Source: Fulvia fulva
Taxonomy: Eukaryota > Ascomycota > Dothideomycetes > Mycosphaerellales > Mycosphaerellaceae
Assembly: GCF_020509005.1 (NCBI RefSeq)
Contig: NC_063019.1
Span: 2,604,001 to 2,668,000 of the forward strand
Direction: 5' to 3'
Length of the DNA stretch: 64,000 nt
Position numbers and translations under genes: made by a program. The notes beneath the pieces are model-generated. The model worked only from the letters and a program-made list of their open reading frames with translations. It made no database searches and was not told the origin of the DNA. This document shows, piece after piece, positions 52,971-63,123 of the stretch; position 1 is the first letter of the stretch, and each line of letters starts with the position of its first letter.

Positions 52971-54077
52971 TCAATAGCCCAGCTTTCGAATGCGCTTGAT
53001 GGCCCACATTCTCAACGCCCGTCGAATGTACTTGAATCGCATTGAGGTGTCGGAGTCCCACGAATAGTCACTCGCGGTATCCCATCCAGTCTCAGAGCCA
53101 TCATACTGCACTATTGGACTGTGCTGGTGTGCAGCAGCCCGTGCTGCCTCCTCTCTGATAGCTTGCTCCAGGCGAACCATGGCTTTCTCACGCTCACCGT
53201 AGGCAAGGGCCATAGTGACGTTTAAAAGCCCCAGCTGACAATAGGCACGGTCTTCAATCCTCTCGGTGTCCCTATTGCTCATCCACTTCTTCCTCTCTTC
53301 CACGCTGATATGCTTGGCATCGGAAAAGTCCTTCAGCACTTCTTGGGTATGCCTGTAATCTCCGCGACTGGCCTGTCGAGGGATGCGCAATCTTGTATGA
53401 GATAATGGCGAGCAGGTACTTCTGAGCTTACAGGTGCCTTCGTTGCAATGTCGAGGGATGCAGCTTCTTGCTCGAAATATCCGCCTTCTCGCTTGAAAAT
53501 GCCACCTTCTCGTTTGGCAAATTCACATCCGCGCGTGACATAGAGAGGATGCGCGCCAAAGAGTACATTCTGATCAGGGCGAAGCATGCCCTTGTAGCCA
53601 CAGAGCTTCCAACTTTTGTTCAGGGGTAGGACCGATTGGGGTGCCAATAATTCCTGAAGAGTCCAACCTCGCGTGAACCAGCTACTCTGTCCAAGATCTC
53701 CATAGGTCATGTATGTATGTCCTCCATGACTGCATTGTTTGAGCGGCACATTTGCATCATGGAGCCATGCCAGACAGAAACTCGGACTCTGTGTACCAGC
53801 GAAACATTGAGTTGATAGACTCAGAGAGCTCCGTAGCACTGTCTTTGTTGATACAGCACGTGTCGATCCAGATCCATTTGATAGAACAGTTGTCCCGAAC
53901 CCAGCGGCAAAACCTTCGAATCTTTCTGAAGCCTGCTTTGTTCGTGTTCCGCATGCTGCGGACATCCCGGTACGTGGCCTCGTCGGCACCCCAGCGGTGG
54001 GAAACGATCACGCAAGGGGGTCGATTGGTATCGCTGAATTCCTTGAGCTCGCGGGTAAGGACGTTCAAGAGTCGCAT
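52971..54077 (-). pseudogene. HET-domain protein with two compensating frameshifts
   Basis: From ATG 54077 the sequence reads a HET domain: MRLLNVLTRELKEF, PPCVIVSHRWGADEATYRDV, IKWIWIDTCCINKDSATELS, then INSMFRWYTESEF. An extra T near 53775-53780 shifts the frame. The domain continues as CLAWLHDANVPL and SSWFTRGWTLQELLAP in the next frame. Near 53333-53345 one base is missing and the original frame returns with EVLKDFSDAKHISVEERKKW, RIEDRAYCQLGLLNVTMALA and YGEREKAMVRLEQAI, the typical end of this HET subfamily. The +1 and -1 shifts are about 430 bp apart. No splice sites explain them. The C-terminal 60 residues are not conserved. It differs in subfamily from the HET gene at 37.6 kb. Confidence 0.75.
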
Positions 54078-54638
54078 TCTCAGGCGTACCTTGGTATAGA
54101 AGGAGAAAAGAAGACAGAGATGCTGCGGAAATAATACTGGGCAAGGCTTGTGCCATGTTCCGCGACGCGGCTGAGCTGCATACAAGCGAGTGCTTAAGCG
54201 CCAGCCCAGAATATCAGAAACCACATCCCCTGTAGCGGATTGCAATCCGCTGGATACGCCCTCAGAATACAGTCGATGGTGTACAACAGGTATCTCCAGA
54301 CCCCCAATTTGCCGGAATAAGGAGGAGAGTGGGAAGGGTCCGGAGTTGAAGATTGACTGTACAGGCAAGCGAGTGCCTAAGCGCCAGACCAGGATGTTAT
54401 ATGTCTCGAATTGCTGACCAGCAGTTGCCAATTCCAACCGCTTGATGGCGCGTGGTCGTTCACTGGATATCCTTCACGTCGAGTCAGTAAGACAGGCTGC
54501 GTCGATGTCAGCCTCGAGAGTCAAGACAGCCCCAAAGAAGGGGGATGAAGTGGAATATTGTACATTGGCGCTTGCTGCGGCGACAAGCTAAGTCTATAGA
54601 TACATCTACATCATGGGCGCCGAGCAGGTTGTGACTCT
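54078..54638. other. Intergenic with a short direct repeat
   Basis: Upstream of the minus-strand HET gene, two related 29-bp segments (54184-54212 and 54367-54395; caagcgagtgcYtaagcgcc core) lie 183 bp apart. The frame is open upstream of ATG 54077, but the sequence there lacks HET similarity. Otherwise no gene. Confidence 0.45.
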
Positions 54639-57452
54639 TCATCCACTCCCAGCAGCAGCTTCGTTGGATTTCTGGGGCACATCTTCTTCATGTCCAGTCA
54701 GCTCCTCGATGACCTTGTTATCATCCTGGATGTCTCCGCTGCCTCTATCTTCGACGTTCGGAGCTGACTGCTTGATGTCCACCTCAGGCGATACTGGAAG
54801 ATCCGGCTCCACAAACGGAAGCTCTTCCTCGCCACTGAAATGATCGCCGCCAGATGTCAAGATCTTCTGGCCTTCGAGGTCGGGTGCAATGCCAGAAGTT
54901 GCATCTTCCTCTGGCGCTGGCGCAAGTTCTTGGGTCTGCTCGACTTTGCTCGTGTCAGGGTCATTTTGAGCCAGCTCGGCCAACTTTTGTTCGGCTTTGT
55001 TCTCTTCATCTTCAATATCCAGGACAGGCTGATCTTGCGTCTCCGTCTCAGCCTGCGCACCAACGTAGCGCTCACTCGGATGTGCACTGGGGACGTCACC
55101 TTCTGCACCTTCTGCACCACCAACTATCATGCTCTCCAGGATTTCCTTCTCGCGCTTTGCGGCCATCTTGCGTCGAGAAGTCTCACTGAAGCTGAACTTG
55201 CTGAGTACATCCTCAATCTTCTCCTCAACAAGTCCCTTGACATGAAATGCTAGTTTTCGAGTGTTGAAGATACCAGGCATTCTGTAGCTCAGCCAGAGGT
55301 AGTTGACGACTCCTTTATGCAGCCGTTCAAGACCACGCAAGTAGTCTCTTGAAGCAGAGACTTCAAGTTCCAGGAACTCAAGAGGCATTTCCTTGATATC
55401 GTACAGATCCCCGCCACTCTGCAGAGCGATGCAGCGGGCCAGTGCTGGTATGAGATGCCTCCACATTTCCTCATCTGCCTTTCCCGCGGGCGACGAGCAG
55501 ATAACGTTCCGATCCGTGACAGTCAGGCCTTTGACCGGCTCGATTAGATCTGCAAGCCAAATTTGGTCTCTCAGACCGCAGAGATGAAAGCGCTTGTGCA
55601 TTTGAGATAGCTCATGGAGTCGTGTCAAGATGTAGCTGAAGGGCGTGCCGGGCGGGAAGTATGATGCGAACCGTTCAAGCACCGATGCAGGCGGAAACAA
55701 GCCCGCTGACATGATCGGTTCTGGCTCTGACTGCATAGCAGCGCTGACAATTGGGTAGTCGAAACGCTCCATGGTCGTGACGAGACCTACGTTGTCCGGA
55801 GCGTCTTGATCGGAGTATTTCTTGCCAAACGTCGCTCCCGCGGCGATCTCTCCCTTGGCGGCAGCGAGATCCTGCTCACTCGCGGGAGTATCAGACGCTT
55901 GTGCTGCCGTTCTGAACCGCCCGGCGCGGCCTGCGATCTGCTTGATGTCGGCGATGGCAAGTGTGCGACGCTGGGTGCCGTCGAATTTCGACGATGTCTC
56001 GAATATGATACGTTTGATCGCGAGGTTCAGGCCCATGCCGACAGCATCGCTAGCCACGAGGAAGTCGTAGTCGTTGTAGGGATCATTGAACAGTCTTGCC
56101 TGCGCCGCTCTTGTTTCGGGAGGTAGGCTGCCGTACACAGTGGCAACTTTGCGACCCGTGCTTTGTTCAATCTGCTTACGCAGAGCGTGAATGCCCATGA
56201 CCGAGAACGATACGATGCAGTCGCCCTTTCGCAGCTTCCTCATATCTCCGTCCAGCGATGTCTCGGCCATCTGAAGCGGACTCAGGCGCTCGTAGCGATG
56301 GATTTCGAGCTTGTCTCCCACGCTGGCACACAGCTCTTTGATCAATGGGACTGTTCGCGCTTCACCACAGAGATGGACTTCCTTTGCCTTGACTCCGAGC
56401 AATGCTTGCGTCCACGCCCATCCACGTTCCGGGTTGCCAATCATTTGAATTTCATCGATGACGGCCACATCTATGGTCTTGTTCAGAGGGACCATCTCCA
56501 CCGTACAGGCACTCAGAGTGTGGTCATCATCTTCTTTCAAGCCCACGTCCACGGCTCTTCTTTCCTCACCAGTCACGAGAGAACACGGCTTTCCCTTCGC
56601 GACCATGCGTGAGTAGACTTCATGAGCGAGGAGTCTCAGCGGACCAGCATAGACACCACTCTTTGCGGCCTCCAACCGTTGTAGTGCCTGGTAGGTCTTG
56701 CCAGAATTCGTAGGTCCCACATGCAGGTGAACGGTTCGATGGAGCAACCTTGTCGCGGGATACCATTCGGTGGGGTACCGCAGATCGGCCAGCGTTTTCT
56801 GGTTCCTGATATCGCTCTCGGTGAATCTGCTCCCGGTGACATGGCCATAGAAGGCATATTTGATGCGATCGTCCAGTCCACGCTGGCTCCGTGTTGAATA
56901 CGCATTCCGAAGATCTTCCCATACATTATCCTTTCCGTCCGGTTTGCCTAGGAAGGGTCTGTGTCTCGGCTCGTGATTCAAGAGGTTAGTTGTAAAGCCA
57001 CTCCATATGCGTCCGAACCCCTCCTGCTTATTGCCTTCTTCCTTGCTGTCCTTCGCGAGCTGTTGCAGTACAGGCGCATCTTTGACCTCATCCTTGATGA
57101 CATTCAATCTCGCCATCAACACCTCGCGAAAGTTCTCCCCCTCTCTGCCGCCCCACCCCATGCCTCCTCGTCTGTCATCTCTGCCGACCTCGCCGCGTCC
57201 AGAGTATTTGCGAGTCGGGCGTCCAGAGTGTTTGCGGATCAGCCCGTCTGTTGGAAGGAACTGACCCCGGGGAGGCCCGCTGCGCAACTCATGGCCGCCG
57301 TCGTCCTTGTCGAGGTAGCGTAGGATTGGTCCATTGCTGTTCTCGTCTCTATCGGGGTGTGTTGATCGAAGGCGTCGTTGTTGAAGGGCGAGAAGGCGCG
57401 TTCGGTAGGCACAACGGATGCATACGTTGGCGGGCCGAGTGGAGATGAGCAT
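54639..57452 (-). CDS. SUV3: Mitochondrial ATP-dependent RNA helicase SUV3
   Basis: The ATG at 57452 gives 937 residues and an Arg-rich mitochondrial presequence (LISTRPANVCIRCAYRTRLL). An upstream in-frame ATG at 57572 would overlap the start of the divergent gene and is less likely. Helicase motifs are VGPTNSGKTYQAL (Walker A, residues 246-253), AGPLRLLAHEVY, DVAVIDEIQMIG (DEIQ-type box), FLVASDAVGMGLNLAIKRII and IKQIAGRAGRF (motif VI), followed by the SUV3 C-terminal domain (VSASRDYLRGLERLHKGVVN, YLWLSYRMPGIF). A Glu/Asp-rich, poorly conserved tail of about 170 residues follows. With an RNase it forms the mitochondrial degradosome. The gene is intact. Confidence 0.93.
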   Translation of the reverse strand: MLISTRPANVCIRCAYRTRLLALQQRRLRSTHPDRDENSNGPILRYLDKDDGGHELRSGPPRGQFLPTDGLIRKHSGRPTRKYSGRGEVGRDDRRGGMGWGGREGENFREVLMARLNVIKDEVKDAPVLQQLAKDSKEEGNKQEGFGRIWSGFTTNLLNHEPRHRPFLGKPDGKDNVWEDLRNAYSTRSQRGLDDRIKYAFYGHVTGSRFTESDIRNQKTLADLRYPTEWYPATRLLHRTVHLHVGPTNSGKTYQALQRLEAAKSGVYAGPLRLLAHEVYSRMVAKGKPCSLVTGEERRAVDVGLKEDDDHTLSACTVEMVPLNKTIDVAVIDEIQMIGNPERGWAWTQALLGVKAKEVHLCGEARTVPLIKELCASVGDKLEIHRYERLSPLQMAETSLDGDMRKLRKGDCIVSFSVMGIHALRKQIEQSTGRKVATVYGSLPPETRAAQARLFNDPYNDYDFLVASDAVGMGLNLAIKRIIFETSSKFDGTQRRTLAIADIKQIAGRAGRFRTAAQASDTPASEQDLAAAKGEIAAGATFGKKYSDQDAPDNVGLVTTMERFDYPIVSAAMQSEPEPIMSAGLFPPASVLERFASYFPPGTPFSYILTRLHELSQMHKRFHLCGLRDQIWLADLIEPVKGLTVTDRNVICSSPAGKADEEMWRHLIPALARCIALQSGGDLYDIKEMPLEFLELEVSASRDYLRGLERLHKGVVNYLWLSYRMPGIFNTRKLAFHVKGLVEEKIEDVLSKFSFSETSRRKMAAKREKEILESMIVGGAEGAEGDVPSAHPSERYVGAQAETETQDQPVLDIEDEENKAEQKLAELAQNDPDTSKVEQTQELAPAPEEDATSGIAPDLEGQKILTSGGDHFSGEEELPFVEPDLPVSPEVDIKQSAPNVEDRGSGDIQDDNKVIEELTGHEEDVPQKSNEAAAGSG

Positions 57453-57600
57453 CACACGTCGAAGATGAAGGTGGCGACGGAGGAAGGAGGACGATGGGCG
57501 CAATGAAGATGGCGAAGACGGTCTACATGATCCCCACATTTCTCTACGGCGTACTTTCGCACCTAGAACCATGTCGGAGCAGCCGATTGATCACCGAACG
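57453..57600. promoter_or_regulatory. Compact divergent promoter, SUV3 and LPxELR gene
   Basis: Only 148 bases separate the preferred starts of SUV3 (57452, minus) and the 57601 gene (plus). The more upstream ATGs of both genes overlap on a single CATG at 57570-57573, which argues that the internal starts are used. Confidence 0.5.
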
Positions 57601-58218
57601 ATGTCCCCGCAAAATACATTGACATGTACCACCTCACTCGTGGCAACCACAACAACGCCTTCCCAGCCAACCTCCTGCGCATTCTTCGACAAGCTGCCAG
57701 CCGAGCTACGCCTCGACGTCTACGAGCTCACCTTTGCTCAACACGATGATAAGGAGGTGGAGCTCATCACTTCGAGTCCGCCATCCGCCTCACTACTCCT
57801 AGCATGTCGCAAGACGTACCACGAGGCTCGCGCAACCTACCAGCAAGCACGCCGCCGGTACTGGAAGGAGACGAAGTTCTCCATCCAAGTCACGGATCCT
57901 CGGCTCCCATTGGCACTTCATGCAGCGCTGCCACGGCTAAAGAGACAAGGCCTGGAGCACATACGTCATCTGCGCATTCGTTTCTGCCACCCAACCTTCG
58001 CCGGTATTTACGACCAGTACGAGCTTGTAACTGTTCGAGGTGTTTGGCGGCGGGTTGTCGTCCGTCCTGGACTATGGTCATCAACGTGCGCCTGTATCGA
58101 TCGTTTTCGCAGCCTCAAGATCTGGGACACGGAGGAGGAAGCGCATGAGAGTCTTGTCAGACACGGAGAACGCTTGGGCATCAAGGCACAGATCCTGTAC
58201 GTGATCGAGAGGTGTTGA
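57601..58218 (+). CDS. LPxELR..IY-motif (F-box-like) protein
   Basis: The ATG at 57601 (or 57571 in frame) gives about 205 residues. After a Thr-rich N-terminus comes CAFFDKLPAELRLDVYELTF, then SLLLACRKTYHEARATYQQA with RRRYWKETKF. These three blocks are nearly identical in order and spacing to the paralogs at 58582 and 59935 and form a distinct subfamily (FFDKLPAELRL). The C-terminal half is basic and has three Cys. No intron is needed. First of three tandem same-strand paralogs. Function is unknown. Confidence 0.78.
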   Translation: MSPQNTLTCTTSLVATTTTPSQPTSCAFFDKLPAELRLDVYELTFAQHDDKEVELITSSPPSASLLLACRKTYHEARATYQQARRRYWKETKFSIQVTDPRLPLALHAALPRLKRQGLEHIRHLRIRFCHPTFAGIYDQYELVTVRGVWRRVVVRPGLWSSTCACIDRFRSLKIWDTEEEAHESLVRHGERLGIKAQILYVIERC

Positions 58219-58581
58219 GAGCGTAGTCGACGGTTCGGGCCAGGAGTCGATATGACGATCCTCGACCAAGCGATGTCATCTCGAATTCGTGTGTGCATGT
58301 GATTCTCTCAGTGCAGAGTCGAATCACCCTCTTGTCTCTTCCACAGCCGCACCTTCGACTTACGACTTCAACTTCACCACTTGACGCTAGACCAACCACA
58401 ACACAACATCGCACTACCCAAAATCCCACCAACACGTCGCACGTTACAACAACATACACCACAACAACAACAACACATGCCGCACCAACACACACCGCAA
58501 AAGCGCATATCACACCCACGGTCACGCCGACAGTCCAATCGCCGGGCGCCGCCGATCCCACCAACTCGGAACATTACCAAG

Positions 58582-59159
58582 ATGTCGTCTAACACCGCGT
58601 GCCCCTTCTTCGACAAACTGCCTGCCGAGCTGCGCCTCGACATCTATGAGTTAGCATTCTCATCCAACACTGATTCCGAAGCCGAGGAGGATCTCAGAGC
58701 AGTGAAGCCACCATCGAGGAACATCCTTCTCACATGCAAGAACGCACACTCTGAAGCACACGGCCTCTACAAGACCGCTTATCGCCGCTACTGGAGCTCT
58801 ACCAAGTTCATCTTCGAAGCTGTAAATTCCGGTAGCGAGTCATACCCAGCTCTTACCTTCCCTACGGACCGCGATCTAGCACATATCACTAGCCTGCGAG
58901 TAGTTGTCCTCCTGGACGGCGTTGTAAGACAGATCGGCTGGACCTGCACACTACTCGGCAGGTCGGACGCGTGGGAGCTGGACTGGTCATCAACCGGGGG
59001 GTGGGGGGGCCGCTCTACGTAATGTTTCAAAAGAACGATAGTACCCTTGACTTCGTCAGCTTGGGCACTATGGAAGGGTTTGATGAGGCATGGGTAACGA
59101 GGGGAGAAGATGCGTCTATGAGGGAGCAGATCGCTTGGATGATCTGGGATGATGTGTAG
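58582..59159 (+). pseudogene. LPxELR..IY-motif protein broken at a poly-G run
   Basis: From ATG 58582 it reads CPFFDKLPAELRLDIYELAF, NILLTCKNAHSEAHGLYKTA, YRRYWSSTKFIFEAV and GWTCTLLGRSDAWELDW. It then enters a G-rich tract at 58996-59010 (six G, T, seven G). The frame ends at TAA 59020, but one extra G would continue it as GGPLYVMFQKNDSTLDF to AWMIWDDV and TAG 59157-59159, matching the C-terminus of the 59935 paralog. Either the gene is broken by slippage in the G run or the assembly lost one G. Otherwise intact. Second of three tandem paralogs. Confidence 0.7.
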
Positions 59160-59934
59160 GTTGGAGTGGACCAGGGAATCGATCGGCTTAGATCGAGCTG
59201 GATGGTAGTACTCAGAATGAAGAGAAAGTTGGAACGAAATCAAAGTGCTCTCCATAGCTTCGAATCGAAATGTCTTGGCATATCACATGTCCCCACAAAT
59301 TCCTCCCACCACCTTCCCAAGATCACACACAAAGTGGCAAAAAGAAAACTCGACAACCAAGGCGAACTTAACAACCCGAGAATTGGCTCGTTCGTAATGT
59401 CGACAAGAGAAAACAGGACGGAACCCGTTTGTCGTCTTGAATTCAACGTGATTAAGGCAATCATTTGTACCGCTGGAGTTGAACACTGTCCCTAACTAAT
59501 GGGTTCGGGTGGACAGTGCTCCTAATGTAACCTACCTCGCTTGCGCCATCATGCCTCGTTGATGTGTAAGCAGGATTTGTGGTGGCATGTGTAGCATAAA
59601 GTCGGCTTGTGGAGGGGAAGAGGGACCTAGCCGTTGGGTGGCGATTTGATGGCAGCGCGCTTTCTCATTTCAAATTGTTTTCCTTCAGAACAACTCTCCA
59701 CTTTTCGATCACACCTCACTTGACCACCTTCGGCTGATCTAACCCTTGCTTGTGCCACCAACACAACAACACGCAAGACTCGAGTACATCGTCCGCACAC
59801 CGCGACACCTGAAGCAGTACCAGCGCCCGTGCTCACTTCATTCTCTGATTCACAACCGAGGATTCCCAGTAAGTGTGCATGAATACGCCACCGAGCTTCG
59901 ACTGACTGTGTGCAGCACATCACCTACTCACACG
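59160..59934. other. Intergenic
   Basis: About 775 bases with no supported gene. The CA-rich stretch from 59740 to 59930 is the likely 5' untranslated region of the next gene. Confidence 0.4.
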
Positions 59935-60534
59935 ATGGCCGCCACCAGCAGCGCATGCCCATTCTTCGACAAGCTTCCCGCCGAGCTCAGACTGGAGATC
60001 TATGAACTCTCCTTCAAGCCAGCATCAACGGAGGATGAAGTCGACTTGTGTGCAGTCAACCCACCAAGCAAAAGCTTGCTTCTCACATGCGGTAAAGCAT
60101 ACAACGAAGCTCAAGCCATCTTCAAGCAAGCTCATCGCCAACACTGGTCTTCCAGTAACTTCACCATGAGCTTGTCTGGTCCAGCCTCACAAAAGAAAGA
60201 AAACCGGAAGCACGCATTGCTCGCATTGGCCGCTCTCCGGGGAGAGGATCTGCAGCACATCGTGCACCTGACCATCATCCGCGAAGAACTTTCGACAGGA
60301 GAGGAGGGAACGAACATGAAGTTACTCGATCGACGAGGTAGTTGGAAATGTACTTGGCTCTACGACGGCGGAACCGAGGACAATCTGTATTTCGTATTGA
60401 AGCCAGGGGTACCCTACAGCGACTGGCGCGACTTCGAGGTGGAGGATATGGTTGAGTGGCATGCCAACAATTGGGAGACTGAGAGTATGCCAGTGAAACA
60501 ACAGATCACGAAAGTGATCCAGGTCCTTTTCTAG
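59935..60534 (+). CDS. LPxELR..IY-motif (F-box-like) protein
   Basis: The ATG at 59935 gives 199 residues. It starts AATSSACPFFDKLPAELRL, then EIYELSFKPAS, SLLLTCGKAYNEAQAIFKQA and HRQHWSSSNFTMSL. The central part EDLQHIVHLTIIREEL and RRGSWKCTWLYDGGTEDNLY precede an acidic, Trp-containing C-terminus ending QITKVIQVLF. It is the intact reference for the broken 58582 copy; both share the layout up to the last 10 residues. Third of the tandem trio. F-box-like function is inferred from the motif only. Confidence 0.8.
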   Translation: MAATSSACPFFDKLPAELRLEIYELSFKPASTEDEVDLCAVNPPSKSLLLTCGKAYNEAQAIFKQAHRQHWSSSNFTMSLSGPASQKKENRKHALLALAALRGEDLQHIVHLTIIREELSTGEEGTNMKLLDRRGSWKCTWLYDGGTEDNLYFVLKPGVPYSDWRDFEVEDMVEWHANNWETESMPVKQQITKVIQVLF

Positions 60535-62278
60535 CGTCTGCGCTTGAAACATGGCTACGGCGATACACACCTGAGAGTGCATGACTGCGCTTCGACACAC
60601 GACGTATAATGATGCCTCGACTCTCATCCATCGACGGAGTAATATCAGCTCAGCCAGCAGTGGTGTGCGATTAGACAGGCACGGGGTGTACAGTCTTAGG
60701 AGGTTCTTCTCTAAGTCGTCTCTCAAACAAGCCTTCAACATGCTCCCGTTCACAAGAACAGCATGTTGTCATCCCACAGCTGGCCATAACCGTTTGTCGC
60801 AGAAGCATCGGCCGTTCCCCATCATCAAGACTACACGAAGCATGATCACCAGATCTGAGCTCCTGCCACGGCTACCAGATCCCCCTCTCGAGTCCGTGCT
60901 TAACGTGCTCTTGCAGCAACCTGTCCGTCTTATTGCGCATCCGTTCACTCCCAGACCCTTCGCCACTCACTAAACTACTCTAATCACATCGGCCAAGTCC
61001 GTAGACCTCGGATCTCAGTCCAAAGAGCAGATCATAGCAGCTACTAGGCACAAGGCTTGATGATGAACTATTGAAGATACCATTCCTTGCCGCTGGCAGC
61101 AAGCCTTTCCATGTCTTCCTGTGTTGATACAAAATGCACCCAGCGTGAACCGAACAAAAAGAGCTGTGGCAAATCAAATCGCATCTATCCGTGACACATA
61201 GGCTGTCATGATGTATAGCAAAGGGGCTGGGCGCGTATCGAGGGAGGGATAGGACTGCGGAACTGGAGAAGGTGTGGTAGAGTGTGCTAGTGCGTGGAGA
61301 CTGTAGGTTAGGCGCGGTTGGGGGTGGGTAAGGGACGTGGAGGGTAGAAGGGCGTATGCTAATGCATTGGTCAAGGTGGTGGATGAGAGAAGGGGTATTC
61401 GACAGCAGGGCAATGGAGTGTGTAGATGAGATCGCAGCGGACTGAGGGATGAATTCTGCTTGACGATTAATGCAGTCGGGTTTTGTGTTGTGCTTGGAGT
61501 GGTAAGACGATGTGCAGAAGGAGAGGAGTCGACGATGGTAGAGGACTGTGATGGCGGTGCTTGTGTGATACTGGTGAAGGTGGTGCTTACTGCGACTGAC
61601 TGGAGCAGGACAACATCAATCTTGCGGACGTCAATCACCGTTATATAGCCCATTCTATGACGACCTAGAACGCTCCTATCGCACTTCTGTGGTGCCGTCA
61701 GCAATACTTCTCGTATTCGTGAAGTCAATCTTAGCCTTTGATTTGACAGTCATCCGGAGAAAGCCACGGTAGCCTTGTCAAGCTCGACTCTTTTCCGCCG
61801 CGCTCAGACCAGTCTGCTGGGAGGCAGGATTAGAACATCCATTTGCTCGCAGATTATTACTCGTACGTGAAGCTCAAGTACCATCCATGCGCGGCTTTGA
61901 CTTCTGTCAAAGTGGAGAGGCTGAAGCTTGAGCTGGGATGTGCTGACAGATGCCGACTTGCCGACTTCAAGGGACCTCATTTTGTCGTCTTACTGTAATG
62001 CTCATCTCGCTTTCCGTCGACCCATGTGGAGCAAGTTCGATGCACAACAAGCACGCACGACGCACACCTGAGGAAGGCAAAGCGCGCGCGGTTGTGGACC
62101 GAACAAAGCCTACACCCGGTCGTAAGACGCTTCAACTTATTGATGTCAGTCAGTTCAGTGTGTTCGATGCAACCAAGCCGAAAGTCAGGCGCCCAAGTTT
62201 GGTTTTGCCAGCACGGAAATCGACATCACCTTTCATAGTGCCAGTACCTCAGCCGCTCCATCGACCTCTTACAATGTA
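60535..62278. other. Gene-empty stretch of 1.7 kb
   Basis: No supported gene. A 184-codon frame on the minus strand (61174-61728) is Ser/Thr/Pro/Leu-rich and arises from a G-rich tract on the plus strand; it has no motif. Plus-strand frames near 60.6 and 62.0 kb likewise lack motifs. Confidence 0.4.
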
Positions 62279-63123
62279 TCAGTACATGAAAGGCACCTGA
62301 CCTTGCCGTGCCTCAAGCTCAGGCAACACCTTCTTTGCAGCGCTCTCCAACTTCTCCTCGTACAACTTCCTTCCGACCTCACATCCTGGATGGCACAACT
62401 CGACTTCCTCCACGCAAACGCCATAAGGCGTGCGACCCTTCCCATCGCGTGGGTCCAACTTGGTCATCCACACCTCAAAGCCATGCTCACCATCAAAATG
62501 CTCGAAGCTTTCAATTGGTGTTAGCTCTGGGACCATGATCATGTCCCCAACGTTGGCGTTCCGCGTTGCTTCCGTGTGTGGCATCGACCTTATAGGACCC
62601 GCTTCGGGGTAAGCATCGTCGGGCCACTTACAAAGCGCCGTCTGAATGTTGCCGTACCTCTCGCGCCACTGTCGGGTACGGGCAGTCCAGAGGGATAGAG
62701 TTGCTTCGATGGTAGTCTTGAGCTTGTGGGCAGGAGCAATCATTTTGCTGATGATTTGATGATCTTGGATGAGCTGCCGTAGAAAGTGCTTTGGTGTGAG
62801 GCCTTCGGCAGCTGTGAAGGCGTCGTGGGATGCTTTGTCACCGATATAGTTCCAGGCGTGTTCTTTGCTGAGGAGGATGAGATCGAGGATCATGAGGTAG
62901 TAGAGACGCTTGGCGATGATGTCTTTGGTTGGGTTCATCTGAGCCATGGCTGCTGGGCAGCTGCAGAAGACGGTATCATGCTGTTTATGTCAGTACCCGG
63001 ACCTGAGAATGCAGTGATTGGACATACGCCAGCAGGACACGGTGTTGAGCCAATGACTTTGAGGGAGTTCATGACTTGCTCGTACGCTCGATCTGCTAGG
63101 ATTTCTGCGAGAGTGGCTGGCAT
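62279..63123 (-). CDS. Unrecognised conserved-looking protein, two exons
   Basis: Exon 1 is 63028-63123 and exon 2 is 62279-62980. The 47-bp intron (62981-63027, gtatgt..aacag) is in phase 0 and joins STPCPAG to HDTVFCSCPAAM, giving 265 residues. The N-terminus (PATLAEILADRAYEQVMNSL) is helical. The middle is helical and charged (IIAKRLYYLMILDLILLSKE, HFLRQLIQDHQIISKMI). The C-terminal third has GFEVWMTKLDPRDGKGRTPY and VEELCHPGCEVGRKLYEEKL-like sequence. Clean splice sites and coding-like composition support a real gene. I do not recognise the family, and there is no signal peptide. Confidence 0.6.

Noticed and set aside
54078..54437. N-terminal extension of the second HET protein
   Set aside because: The frame is open, but HET proteins of this subfamily start at the MRLLN motif (54077). 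The upstream part contains a short DNA repeat and lacks conservation.
61174..61728. 184-codon minus-strand gene
   Set aside because: Its composition is a by-product of a G-rich plus-strand tract; it has low complexity, no motif and no splice support.
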